A DNA stretch of 64,000 bases from Christensenella intestinihominis. Lineage in GTDB: Bacteria; Bacillota; Clostridia; Christensenellales; Christensenellaceae. Position numbers and translations under genes: made by a program. Shown here in pieces: positions 7,239 to 15,847 of this stretch; position 1 is the stretch's first letter, and each line of letters starts with the position of its first letter. The stretch covers positions 1-64,000 of the forward strand of contig NZ_MAIQ01000003.1 in the NCBI RefSeq assembly GCF_001678845.1, written 5' to 3'. A model generated the notes under the pieces. It was not told the origin of the DNA and searched no databases. It was given only the letters and a program-made list of their open reading frames with translations.

Positions 7239-8294
7239 TTACCGGAATAATACGCGCCGCTCCCTTACCATCGCCACAGCATTATTCCATCCTTTACGTA
7301 CGTAATTTCTAAAATACAGGGATGTTGGCACCAATGACCAGTGAATATATTCTTTGCTTTCAGACGATGCCGAGTAAGCAAAAGCCGGAAGTTTTTCCGA
7401 AAGTTCTGTAAATACGGCTCCAGTCACGCGCTGATCGATTCGGGGAACAAACGGCGGATCAAGCTCGTTCAATTTTTGAATAAAATCGTAATTCACGGTG
7501 ACAGCCATATCCCCCGGAACCATTTCCGTAAAATGATAAGCCTCACGGCACCCTCCAAGAATCCGGCAATTTATATCCTGGTAGTTTTCATACCAAATCT
7601 TATAAAGCTCTTTCGCAATTTCGCATCCTGCGTTTGCAAGGATATCATGATCTATATCGATTCCATTGGCTTTGACGTATTTTTCCAAGTATTCATCAAC
7701 ATGTCCTGCCAATATTGTGACATATAACCGCGGAACGATACCTTTCGCTTTTTTGCAGCCACGGACATAGGCCTCCATTGCTTCCACGCCATATCGTACG
7801 GAAAACCCGCAGGTTGCAAGCGTCGCTTTCCCTTCGGCAGTCATCGTCTCAAGCGCTTGTATTGCTTCCGCCGTTGCCGGAAATTTAACACGCATATTGG
7901 GAATGCAGTGATAGAAACGTTTAGCTTCCGCAATCATAAAATCATAGTCCGTGTCACGGTTGGGGTTTCCCTGTATTGCCGCCCATCCAAATTCGCCCTG
8001 TGATTCTTCATACATCGGCATGAAGTATTTTGCGCAATTGCCTACGGCATGCTGGGCTGCAAGAGCAACAATCAGTTGGTCGTCCTCGATGCCTTCTTTG
8101 ATATATTGGTCAATTACGGCAATCGTATCGTCCCGCGTCTCCGGCATTGTCAACATCCGCTGGAGATAATTACCATTGGTGACCATGCCAATTACATTGC
8201 CAACTTCCAGCGCGTCTTTCGCTTCGGAAGGAGTCGGATTATTTACAAAAAAGCGGGTTGGGCATTCCTGTTCAAGGCGTTTGGAATAAGTCAT
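7239..8294 (-). CDS. Transaldolase-family protein
   Basis: 351 residues, longer than fructose-6-phosphate aldolase (about 220) and nearer to TalA-size enzymes. Transaldolase barrel motifs are visible: NPTPSEAKDAL and IGMVTNGNYLQRML (first strands), AAIQGNPNRDTDYDF, then the Schiff-base lysine strand NMRVKFPATAEAI, and TLATCGFSVRYGVEA. The family transfers or cleaves three-carbon ketol units in the cytosol. The ATG has a GGAGG site and a TATAAT lies about 42 bp upstream. It is divergent from a rhamnulokinase gene, so it may work on the same sugar-phosphate. Substrate unknown; it could be a sugar-phosphate aldolase rather than a true transaldolase. Confidence 0.75.
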   Translation of the reverse strand: MTYSKRLEQECPTRFFVNNPTPSEAKDALEVGNVIGMVTNGNYLQRMLTMPETRDDTIAVIDQYIKEGIEDDQLIVALAAQHAVGNCAKYFMPMYEESQGEFGWAAIQGNPNRDTDYDFMIAEAKRFYHCIPNMRVKFPATAEAIQALETMTAEGKATLATCGFSVRYGVEAMEAYVRGCKKAKGIVPRLYVTILAGHVDEYLEKYVKANGIDIDHDILANAGCEIAKELYKIWYENYQDINCRILGGCREAYHFTEMVPGDMAVTVNYDFIQKLNELDPPFVPRIDQRVTGAVFTELSEKLPAFAYSASSESKEYIHWSLVPTSLYFRNYVRKGWNNAVAMVRERRVLFR

Positions 8295-8335
8295 ACTATA
8301 CCTCCTGTATGGGTAGATTTTTTTCAGTTTTCCGG

Positions 8336-8341
8336 ATTATA
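8336..8341 (-). promoter_or_regulatory. -10 element of the transaldolase-like gene
   Basis: Minus-strand TATAAT 42-47 bp upstream of the start codon; no clear -35. The 249-bp divergent region also holds a TGTGCACA palindrome near 8357-8364 that could be a regulator site. Confidence 0.35.
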
Positions 8342-8460
8342 CGTGGGTATCTGTGAATTGTGCACAGCCTTCCGGTTGGTTCGAATTCATTTTACATTTG
8401 GAGGCATCCAATTACATTGTCCTGCCTTAAGGAATACATTGTCGAATCATAATGAGTGCG

Positions 8461-8489
8461 TTGACATACCGAAATGAGTGGATTAAGAT
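8461..8489 (+). promoter_or_regulatory. Promoter of the rhamnulokinase gene
   Basis: Consensus -35 TTGACA (8461-8466), a 17-bp spacer and a weaker -10 TAAGAT (8484-8489), 55 bp before the start codon. The weak -10 suits activation by a regulator such as the AraC protein encoded nearby. Confidence 0.55.
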
Positions 8490-8543
8490 CGAAACAAAGG
8501 AAACGTCCTATCGAAAAATTCTCGCACACAGGGGGGAAATAAG

Positions 8544-10049
8544 ATGGAAAAGAATCAGCTGAACCTGCTTGCATTAGACCTCGGGTCCAGCAACGGGAGG
8601 GGAATACTGGGGCGCTTTGATGGAAAAAAAATAACACTCGAAGAAATTCATAGATTTGAAAACAGTTATATTGAAATGGGTGGGATGGTATACTGGGATA
8701 TCCTGCATATCTTTTCCAATATCAAATGTGCGTTTCAAAAATTCGGTCTGATGGATGTCGGCGCGCTATCATGTTTTGGAATCGACGCGTGGGGAAACGA
8801 TTATGGATTGATTGATAAAAACGGATATCTGCTCTCCGATGCGCGCAGCGCCCGGCATACGACTGCCGAAGATATGGATCGAGTTCATAAAATCATTCCG
8901 GGCCGTGAGCTTTTTTACCAAACCGGGAACTCCAGCTACACGATCAATACGCTCTATCAGCTCTACCGCAGGGTATACGAAGGTGACCCCGGCATAGAAA
9001 ATGCACAGGCAATGCTCATGATCCCGGACCTTTTAGCGTTCTTCTGTACCGGGGAACTGCACAGTGAATATACCATCTCTACAACAACAGCCATGTACAA
9101 TCCAACCCTAAAAGACTGGAACCGTGAAGCAATCCGCAGACTCGGCATTCCCGAACATATCCTGCAGCCGCTTATGCCAGCGGGTACGCTTTGCGGAGAG
9201 CTCCTGCCCTCGATTGCAGAAACAGCGTCTTTAAGGCATGTTCCCTGCGCTCTTGTCGGTTCTCATGATACAGCCTCCGCTGTAGCGGCGGTACCGGTAT
9301 CGAGCAAAAATGAAAGCTATGCTTTCTGTTCCTCCGGTACATGGTCTTTATTTGGCATCGAAACCGACAGTCCTATTTTTCAGGATGAAATGTATGAAAA
9401 TGGTTTTTCTAACGAGGGAACGGTGCAGGGGGGCTTTCGCCCGCTTAAAAATATAACCGGGCTCTGGTTGCTCCAGGAATGCCGAAAAGAATGGAAACGC
9501 AATGGGAAAGATTGGTCCTATGGCGAGATTACAGCCGCAGCGGAACTTGCTTCTCCGCTTCGCTCTCTAATTGATCCAAGCCATAGTGATTTTTTTGGCG
9601 TAACAAGTATGCCGACACAAATCGCAAAATATTGCAAAAGAACCGGACAGCCTGTTCCTGAAACGGAAGGTGCGCTCGCCCGCTGTATTTATGAAAGTCT
9701 GGCTCTCAAATATCGTTGGACTATAGAACATCTCGAATCACTGACTGGCAAATCCATAGAACATATTTATATCGTCGGTGGTGGAACACAAAACAAATTA
9801 TTGAACCAGATGACTGCCGATTGCACCGGGAAACCGGTTACAGCCGGACCAATCGAGGGAGCATGCGTCGGTAATCTTTTGACACAGGCAATGGCTCTCG
9901 GCGAAATCGCAAATATCGGTGAATTACGTGAGGTTGTCCGCAATTCCTTTGTTCTTGAGGAATACGAACCGAAACAGAGCACCGTTTGGGACGACGCCTC
10001 TGAAAGAATGAAAATTATTTCCAAAGACGGAAATATATCTGGAATATAG
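8544..10049 (+). CDS. rhaB: Rhamnulokinase (FGGY carbohydrate kinase)
   Basis: 501 residues, full length. FGGY signatures: the N-terminal phosphate loop LALDLGSSNGRG, the substrate strand CFGIDAWGNDYGLID with catalytic Asp, GSHDTASAVAAVP, the ATP-site region AFCSSGTWSLFGIE, and the C-terminal adenine motif IYIVGGGTQNKLLNQ. These match rhamnulokinase better than xylulokinase or glycerol kinase. It phosphorylates L-rhamnulose or a related ketose with ATP in the cytosol. A GGGGGG ribosome site precedes the ATG. No rhamnose isomerase or rhamnulose-1-phosphate aldolase lies in the window, so the true substrate may differ. Confidence 0.85.
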   Translation: MEKNQLNLLALDLGSSNGRGILGRFDGKKITLEEIHRFENSYIEMGGMVYWDILHIFSNIKCAFQKFGLMDVGALSCFGIDAWGNDYGLIDKNGYLLSDARSARHTTAEDMDRVHKIIPGRELFYQTGNSSYTINTLYQLYRRVYEGDPGIENAQAMLMIPDLLAFFCTGELHSEYTISTTTAMYNPTLKDWNREAIRRLGIPEHILQPLMPAGTLCGELLPSIAETASLRHVPCALVGSHDTASAVAAVPVSSKNESYAFCSSGTWSLFGIETDSPIFQDEMYENGFSNEGTVQGGFRPLKNITGLWLLQECRKEWKRNGKDWSYGEITAAAELASPLRSLIDPSHSDFFGVTSMPTQIAKYCKRTGQPVPETEGALARCIYESLALKYRWTIEHLESLTGKSIEHIYIVGGGTQNKLLNQMTADCTGKPVTAGPIEGACVGNLLTQAMALGEIANIGELREVVRNSFVLEEYEPKQSTVWDDASERMKIISKDGNISGI

Positions 10050-10099
10050 GGCGTTTTCCCATTCCGGCAACAAATATTTGCTTTACATTTTTCTCAAAT

Positions 10100-11083
10100 T
10101 CAAAGCGCCGACTGCCGGAAGGAATTCGTGCGGAATTTTGAAGGAAGCACCTTGTATTTTTCTTTAAATATCCTATAAAAATGGCTGATGTTGGAGTATC
10201 CGACGAGCGAAGCAATTTCGCTGACCGGGATTTCAGAATGGTTGAGTAAAAGGCAGGCCTTTTCCAGTCTGTAACCGCGGACCAATTCAGTGAAATTCTT
10301 TCCCGTTTCCTTGCGCAGGAGTGCGCAAAGATAGTTTGGATGGTAATTGAACTTTTCCGCTGTTTCCTTCAGCGTCACATCAGCATAATTGCAGCGAAGG
10401 AAATTAAGGATTGGCAGGATCACATTATTCCTTTGCATATGCACATTAAGTATTGTGCAGTTCCTTGCTAGCAATGAAATCAGCGTTACGAACAGTCCGT
10501 CCAGAACACGCGTATAAAATCGATCCATTCGGGTATATTCAAACAGGATATTTTCTATGATCTGCCGTATATCGATACTTTTTTTTCCTTTTACGACCAT
10601 ATATTGCCCGATATTTCCGCTGCTCAATGGGTTCATAAAGAAATGCAGCATGTCCGTATCTTCCGGTATATACGATAAATAAGACCGCAGGCAAAGCTCC
10701 TTTTTTATTGCGAAATAGACGACACATGTATCCTGGGCAACCGGAGAGAGTTTTTGTCTGGATACACAGTGGCTGACATTTGGCTGCGCAAGGAAGGTGT
10801 CTCCTTCCTGGAGCAGCAGTAATTTTCCATTTATATTTTCATACACATATCCCCTATAGATATATTGGAATACAAAGAAATCACGTTCACGTGGTATTCC
10901 TGAAATATTGTCGCCGTCATAAACCCATATCACCACATCGTCCTTCCGGTGTGGCGGAACCGACGGCGGCATTTTTCGCGCTACTTCGTATTCATTTTTT
11001 AAAAAACCTTCTTTTGACACTTTCTGGAGAAAAAGGGCGTCTCTTTTTAGCTGTGTCAAAACGCCAGCCAAGGCCTGCTTCAT
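10100..11083 (-). CDS. AraC-family transcriptional regulator
   Basis: 327 residues from ATG 11083 (GGAGGG seven bases upstream; a longer in-frame start has no site). The N-terminal 170 residues form a cupin-type sensing domain (ERDFFVFQYIYRG, LLLQEGDTFLAQPNVSHCV). The last 100 residues are the double helix-turn-helix: VTLKETAEKFNYHPNYLCALL and then IPVSEIASLVGYSNISHFYRIF with a PSKFR end. It is convergent with rhaB and probably senses the sugar handled by rhaB or the transporter to its right. Confidence 0.85.
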   Translation of the reverse strand: MKQALAGVLTQLKRDALFLQKVSKEGFLKNEYEVARKMPPSVPPHRKDDVVIWVYDGDNISGIPRERDFFVFQYIYRGYVYENINGKLLLLQEGDTFLAQPNVSHCVSRQKLSPVAQDTCVVYFAIKKELCLRSYLSYIPEDTDMLHFFMNPLSSGNIGQYMVVKGKKSIDIRQIIENILFEYTRMDRFYTRVLDGLFVTLISLLARNCTILNVHMQRNNVILPILNFLRCNYADVTLKETAEKFNYHPNYLCALLRKETGKNFTELVRGYRLEKACLLLNHSEIPVSEIASLVGYSNISHFYRIFKEKYKVLPSKFRTNSFRQSAL

Positions 11084-11267
11084 GAACGTCCCTCCTTTTC
11101 TTTTAAACCTGAAGCCCATATCTTCTCAAGCTTTTTACATGCTCGCTTTGTATTTGATAAAAAAGGACGCCAGAGCCTGATTGAAATTGATTTCTTTCCG
11201 GCCCCGGCATCATATTTGTATGCAGCCTTCAACAGGCAGCCTGTTTCATCCTATCCATCTTGTCTTT

Positions 11268-11744
11268 TTATACCCTGGCTTCCGTCTTAATCTCAAGAAG
11301 AAAACCATCCGGGTCCTTAAAATAAAAAGCGCGTACTCCTTCGTGTGTTCCTCCCTCGATGCGGACTGCTTTGCTCGCGCAAAGCTCTACACCTTTTGCA
11401 CTAAGCTCTTCGTACGCCTTATCCGCATCCTTGGCATGAAAACAAAGATGTGCTGTTCCTCGTATATACGGCTTCGTATCAATTACGATCTCCTCCGGGT
11501 AAACATACTCCAGAAATTCAAGGGTTATGCCATAGCCCTTCATAAACATAATCTTAAATTTTACCCCTGGAACCCCCGTCAGGTCTTCATAAGAAGGGTA
11601 TGCCAGCACGTCGTCTCCGTTTTCCGTTTGTAATTGGCCTGCAAACTCGAATCCCAATATGTCTTCATAAAATTCTCGTGTCTTTTTCAAATCGCGTACA
11701 GTGATCGCATAGTGGTCAATCTCAAAAATATTATCTTTCATCAT
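11268..11744 (-). CDS. VOC (glyoxalase/bleomycin-resistance) superfamily protein
   Basis: 158 residues from ATG 11744 (AAAGGAG seven bases upstream; an ATG nine codons earlier lacks a site). Two beta-alpha-beta-beta-beta modules are visible, starting at IDHYAITVRDLKKTREFYED and at GTAHLCFHAKDADKAYEEL, and ending AFYFKDPDGFLLEIKT. Likely metal ligands are the His near the first strand, Glu in LEFLEY, His in HLCFH and Glu in LLEIK. It lies 97 bp after the transporter permease gene and is probably in that transcript, where a VOC enzyme might isomerise or epimerise a sugar derivative. Exact reaction unknown. Confidence 0.8.
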   Translation of the reverse strand: MMKDNIFEIDHYAITVRDLKKTREFYEDILGFEFAGQLQTENGDDVLAYPSYEDLTGVPGVKFKIMFMKGYGITLEFLEYVYPEEIVIDTKPYIRGTAHLCFHAKDADKAYEELSAKGVELCASKAVRIEGGTHEGVRAFYFKDPDGFLLEIKTEARV

Positions 11745-11840
11745 ATCTTTTTCTCCTTTGATATTTTCCAAACCTTTTCTTAACTTTTTGTATCATCTGT
11801 TACCGCGGGTCGGCCCCGCAGAAGCCCCTTCCCCTCCGAC

Positions 11841-12848
11841 TCAGCTTTCCGCATTTTTGGCTTTTCTTACCGGCCTGCGTATTGTATTAATATAGACAGA
11901 GAAGATAATAATGAGCCCTTTTACAATCAACTGTACAAATGCGTTAACTCCAACCAAATTAAGGATATTGCTGATAACGCCCATCAATACGGCACCAATC
12001 AGGGTCCCTGTCAATGTGCCCGATCCGCCCGAAAGGCTTGTGCCACCTACGATACAGGCGGCAATCGCATCCAACTCGGCGCCTTCGCCGATCGTCGGCT
12101 GGCCGGAATTCAGGCGTGATACCAATATGATTCCCCCGAAGGCGGAAAACACGCCTGTCAGCACATAAGCAAGAAAAATCGTCTTATCCGTATTAATCCC
12201 CGAATATTTAGCGGCCGTAAGATTTCCGCCTACCGCATAAATATGGCGTCCAAACCTTGTCCGGTTCAGAAGCATCCACAGAAAGACGAATGCAATCACT
12301 ACATAAATAACTGCAATCGGCACTTGGCCCAGAAAGCCCGCTCCAATATTTTCAAACAGGCTATCCGCTGTTACGGAGACAGGCTTGCCTCCGGTGATTG
12401 TATAGGATATCCCACGCATTATGTTCATCGTCGCCAGAGTTGCAATAAACGGAGGCATATTCATTTTGGTAATAATCAGACCGTTTGCCGCACCAAACGC
12501 CAGTCCCACTCCAATTGAAACCACTATAGCCAGAAACGACGGAACCGCATACCATGAAATCAATATCGTAGTCAGGCATCCCGCAAGGGACATAAACGAG
12601 CCTACCGAAAGGTCGATTCCGCTTGTAAGCACGACAAAGGTCATAGCGAATGCACATAGGGCTGTTGTAGAGATTGTCCTCAGGATAATCATCTGGTTAT
12701 TGAACGTTAAAAACTTTGACGAGACAATTGAGGCGATAAAAAATACAATAATAAATGCAAGAATAACGCCTCCATTCGTTTTTAACGCCCCCATAAAACG
12801 GACTTTAAAATTATTGAATTCGCTTTTTCCCGTTGTAATCTGATTCAT
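11841..12848 (-). CDS. CUT2-family sugar ABC transporter permease (RbsC-like)
   Basis: 335 residues with eight to ten membrane helices, starting after a polar 30-residue N-terminus. Family motifs are TSGIDLSVGSFMSLAG, the YAVGGNLTAAKYSGIN loop (contact with the ATPase) and GRLNSGQP-type / AIAACIVGGTSLSGGSG toward the end. It forms the membrane channel of the importer together with the ATPase gene, which ends three bases upstream. The substrate is a pentose, hexose or sugar alcohol of the ribose/galactose class; which one cannot be read. Confidence 0.92.
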   Translation of the reverse strand: MNQITTGKSEFNNFKVRFMGALKTNGGVILAFIIVFFIASIVSSKFLTFNNQMIILRTISTTALCAFAMTFVVLTSGIDLSVGSFMSLAGCLTTILISWYAVPSFLAIVVSIGVGLAFGAANGLIITKMNMPPFIATLATMNIMRGISYTITGGKPVSVTADSLFENIGAGFLGQVPIAVIYVVIAFVFLWMLLNRTRFGRHIYAVGGNLTAAKYSGINTDKTIFLAYVLTGVFSAFGGIILVSRLNSGQPTIGEGAELDAIAACIVGGTSLSGGSGTLTGTLIGAVLMGVISNILNLVGVNAFVQLIVKGLIIIFSVYINTIRRPVRKAKNAES

Positions 12849-12851
12849 TCT

Positions 12852-14342
12852 TCATACCCCCAAGGCATATTTCAGTATGGTGTTTTGTTCCAGTTCATCT
12901 TTATCAAGACACGCCTTTATTTCACCGTTACACATTACATAAATGCGGTCGCTCATGTTAATAAGTTCGGGCATTTCGGATGAAACCATAATGATGCTGA
13001 CGCCGTTTTGCACCAGTTGATCGATCAGTGCGTAAATTTCCGCCTTAGCGCCCACATCGACACCGCGCGTCGGCTCATCAAGAATCAGGATATCCGGCGA
13101 TATGGCAAGCCATTTAGACAGCACAACCTTCTGTTGGTTCCCACCCGACAGGTTCAGTGTCTTTTGCTGTATGGAAGAAGCTTTTATAGAAAGCATATCG
13201 ACATATTTTCCGGCTATTTCATCTTCCTTCTGCCTGTTCAGACGGAATGTCGATAAAAATTTATCCAATACGCCGATTGTAATATTGAATTCGACGTCCC
13301 GTTCCAAAAAAAGTCCTTCCAGCTTTCGGTCTTCAGAGACAAACCCAATTCCCAGTTTCATCGCATCCCTGACATGTTTAATCCTGACAATCTGGTTATT
13401 AATCCTGATTTGCCCCGTCGAGGCCTTGTCTATTCCAAAAATCACCTTCATCAGTTCGGTCCGTCCCGAACCAACCAGACCGGCAAAGCCGATAATCTCT
13501 CCTTTGCGCAGTTCAAAGCTTGCGTTTTTCACCCGTTCATCCAGTCGCGTTACATTGCTCACTTCCATCAGGGTTTCGCCGATCTTGTGTTCGGTGCGCG
13601 TATAATATTCTTCCAGTTTTCTGCCAACCATCATGTTGATTAGTTGTTCATTTGTCGTCTTTTGGGTTTCCAGCGTATCAATCTTTGCTCCGTCGCGTAA
13701 TACGGTGATTCTGTCGCAGATGCGAAAGATTTCTTCCATTCTGTGTGATATATATACGATTGAAATTCCTTCGGCCTTCAACGTTTCTATCAGGTGGAAC
13801 AATGCGTCTACCTCTCGGTTGGAAAGCACTGCTGTCGGTTCGTCCATAATAATAATTTTCACATTCATACTGAGCGCCTTTGCAATTTCCACCATTTGCT
13901 TTTGCGCTGTCGAGATCATTCCAACCAACGAATAGGCGCTGATGTTTCCTCCAACTTTATCAATTAGCTCTTGCGCTTTCGAATGGAGAACTTTCCTGTC
14001 GGTCAAGCCAAATTTTCCTATCGGTTCCCTACCCATAAAAATATTGTCTGCAACGGAAAGCTGTTCACTTAAGGCAAATTCTTGATGGATCATACTGATC
14101 CCGTGATCCATGGCATCGTTCACTGTATTGATTGCAATTTTTTCCCCAAACAGAGTAATTTTTCCGCTGTCCGCCGGATATACACCGCTCAGGCACTTCA
14201 TCAGTGTTGATTTTCCAGCCCCATTTTCACCCAGTAACGCGTGCACCTCTCCTGCCCGCAATTCAAAGTCTACATTTTGCAGTGCTTTTACACCGGGAAA
14301 GCTTTTTACGATGGATTCCATTCGCAAAATCGTTTCATTCAT
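12852..14342 (-). CDS. CUT2-family sugar ABC transporter ATPase (RbsA/MglA-like)
   Basis: 496 residues from ATG 14342 with an AAGGTGG ribosome site (an upstream GTG lacks one). Two fused nucleotide-binding domains. Domain 1 has Walker A LLGENGAGKSTL and Walker B IIIMDEPTAVLS. Domain 2 has the usual degenerate Walker A GLVGSGRTEL, signature LSGGNQQKV and Walker B ILILDEPTRGVD. All motifs are normal for the family, unlike the orphan ATPase at 16635-18128. It powers import with the permease (3 bp downstream) and the binding protein (upstream). Confidence 0.93.
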   Translation of the reverse strand: MNETILRMESIVKSFPGVKALQNVDFELRAGEVHALLGENGAGKSTLMKCLSGVYPADSGKITLFGEKIAINTVNDAMDHGISMIHQEFALSEQLSVADNIFMGREPIGKFGLTDRKVLHSKAQELIDKVGGNISAYSLVGMISTAQKQMVEIAKALSMNVKIIIMDEPTAVLSNREVDALFHLIETLKAEGISIVYISHRMEEIFRICDRITVLRDGAKIDTLETQKTTNEQLINMMVGRKLEEYYTRTEHKIGETLMEVSNVTRLDERVKNASFELRKGEIIGFAGLVGSGRTELMKVIFGIDKASTGQIRINNQIVRIKHVRDAMKLGIGFVSEDRKLEGLFLERDVEFNITIGVLDKFLSTFRLNRQKEDEIAGKYVDMLSIKASSIQQKTLNLSGGNQQKVVLSKWLAISPDILILDEPTRGVDVGAKAEIYALIDQLVQNGVSIIMVSSEMPELINMSDRIYVMCNGEIKACLDKDELEQNTILKYALGV

Positions 14343-14358
14343 ATTAGCCACCTTTTTT

Positions 14359-14389
14359 CCGGCCGGAGACCAAGGAGGTCCCCGGCCGG
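14359..14389 (-). promoter_or_regulatory. Intercistronic hairpin after the binding-protein gene
   Basis: CCGGCCGG (59-66) pairs with CCGGCCGG (82-89), extended by GACC/GGTC inside. There is no T-run on the minus strand, so it is more likely an RNA-stabilising or partial-termination hairpin that raises binding-protein levels over ATPase and permease. Same arrangement as at 28636-28667 and 49522-49551. Confidence 0.55.
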
Positions 14390-14424
14390 GACAATTTTCC
14401 CGTCTCTTCTAGAATTTTCAATTT

Positions 14425-15468
14425 TTAAAGATATTCGTCTACGTTGGAAGCGTCCACAAAAATTGTGGGGATATATACTTCCCATTCATGGTCAATAGTT
14501 CCGCCATTCAGCACAGTATATACATCTTCTGCAGAAGAAATTGCCATTTGATCCGGCTGTTGTTTGCTTGTGCCTGTCATTTCCCCATTTTTGATTGACG
14601 TCATTGCATCCGGCGATCCGTCTACGCCATAAACCAAGACGCCGTCCAGCATATTAGCCGCTTTCAGCGCCTGTACAGCTGCCAGGGATACCACATCATG
14701 ATATGCAAAAATTGCATCGATATTATCGTACTTTTGCACCCAGATTTCCGCCAGTTCCAGCTTCGCTTCCACAGAATCCGCGCTGGGCTGGGACTGTTCC
14801 AGGATTTTGATGTTGTCATGTCCTGCAATCGTGTCGACGAATCCATTAACCCGCATCATGCCGCTGCTGTTTTGTTTCATTTCCATAATACATACATTCA
14901 TTTCTTTGCTATCCGCGCGTTTGATCAGGTCTTCCGCCACGGCTACCCCAGCCTCATAATTCTGCGAAATCGTCTGCGAAAGAACCAGCCCTTCGTCTTC
15001 CGTTGTTTGCAAATACATATCGGCGGCGGCTACCGGGATACCCATTGCCTTGACTTCCTTCAGGATAGCAATAGGCGCTTCATCGTCGCATGCTTCAAGC
15101 ACAATGCCATCCACCTGCTGCGACATCAAATCTGAAATACAGTTGATTAATGTTTCCGGATCGCCCACCGCATCCAATACAATCGCTTCGTCACCGTATT
15201 TGTCTTCCACAATGCTCCTGAAGCCTTCTTCAAATAAGGTACAATGCGGGTTGGTTCCATCTAGAACGACTGTACCGATCGTTCTTTTTTCTCCCGATTC
15301 CACTGCTGCGGAAGTCTCAGTCTCTTTTTCTGACGTTGCTGTTTCCTCGGCAGAGACCGAAGGTGCTTCAGACTCTTGTGCAGCGGGTTGTTCCGCGCCT
15401 GAGCACCCTGTTAAAAGCGTTGCAAAAACAATTAGCAACGCGAGCGATAATACTACTAGCTTTTTCAT
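14425..15468 (-). CDS. Sugar-binding lipoprotein of CUT2 ABC transporter (RbsB-like)
   Basis: 347 residues from ATG 15468 (GGAGG eight bases upstream). Lipoprotein signal with lipobox LLTGC (Cys about 22), a Ser/Glu/Ala linker (about 25-60), then a periplasmic-binding-protein fold: IGTVVLDGTNPHCTLFEEGF, DGIVLEACDDEAPI, IPVAAADMYLQ, IDAIFAYHDVVSLAAVQAL, VLVYGVDGSPDAM. It is anchored outside the membrane and delivers a sugar to the permease. First gene of the operon, transcribed away from the DeoR regulator gene. Confidence 0.92.
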   Translation of the reverse strand: MKKLVVLSLALLIVFATLLTGCSGAEQPAAQESEAPSVSAEETATSEKETETSAAVESGEKRTIGTVVLDGTNPHCTLFEEGFRSIVEDKYGDEAIVLDAVGDPETLINCISDLMSQQVDGIVLEACDDEAPIAILKEVKAMGIPVAAADMYLQTTEDEGLVLSQTISQNYEAGVAVAEDLIKRADSKEMNVCIMEMKQNSSGMMRVNGFVDTIAGHDNIKILEQSQPSADSVEAKLELAEIWVQKYDNIDAIFAYHDVVSLAAVQALKAANMLDGVLVYGVDGSPDAMTSIKNGEMTGTSKQQPDQMAISSAEDVYTVLNGGTIDHEWEVYIPTIFVDASNVDEYL

Positions 15469-15494
15469 TTTCTTCCTCCTCATATTTTTTTATT

Positions 15495-15528
15495 CCGCTT
15501 TATAAGCGGCAAACAGGGATTGATTCAA
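15495..15528 (-). promoter_or_regulatory. Promoter of transporter operon 1, with palindrome on the -10
   Basis: Minus strand: -35 TTGAAT (15523-15528), 18-bp spacer, -10 TATAAA (15499-15504). A perfect palindrome CCGCTT-TAT-AAGCGG (15495-15509) covers the -10, a plausible operator. The ribosome site follows about 20 bp downstream. Confidence 0.5.
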
Positions 15529-15532
15529 TTTA

Positions 15533-15748
15533 GTTTTGATTTATTGTCTTTTTGTTTTGATTTGTTATTTATTTTTTGATTTTTTATAATAGTAGCACAA
15601 TGATTTCCATATTGCAATAGAAAAATTATATTATTTTACTTTTTCTTTCATTAATTTTTGAAATCACTTCCTTTTACTTTACTTATATAAACTTCTCAGA
15701 GGTCACTTTTACAGGATACCTTATCTCCTATTTTTTATTTTGATTTTA
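15533..15748. repeat. Direct repeats TTTTGATTT between divergent genes (candidate DeoR sites)
   Basis: The motif (G)TTTTGATTT(A/G) begins at 15533 and 15554, recurs as TTTTTTGATTTT centred at 15578, and again at about 15737-15747. The first three are 21 and 19 bp apart, near two helical turns. The 379-bp region is otherwise very A/T-rich. DeoR/GlpR proteins commonly bind repeated short motifs, so these are candidate operators, although low-complexity A/T sequence can give such repeats by chance. Confidence 0.4.
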
Positions 15749-15777
15749 TTTGTTTTTTTTAAATTATTTTTTATAAC

Positions 15778-15806
15778 TTGGCGAAATGCTTATTTTATTG
15801 TATAAT
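15778..15806 (+). promoter_or_regulatory. Promoter of the DeoR-family regulator gene
   Basis: -35 TTGGCG (15778-15783), exactly 17 bp, then consensus -10 TATAAT (15801-15806). The start codon is 42 bp downstream. Confidence 0.7.
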
Positions 15807-15847
15807 TTAATAAAGAGTTATTGGAAATTCGGTGGTGATGATAGCAG

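Noticed and set aside
8375-8386. tRNA-like GGTTCGAATTC sequence
   Set aside because: It resembles a T-loop, but there is no acceptor stem, anticodon arm or CCA in frame around it.
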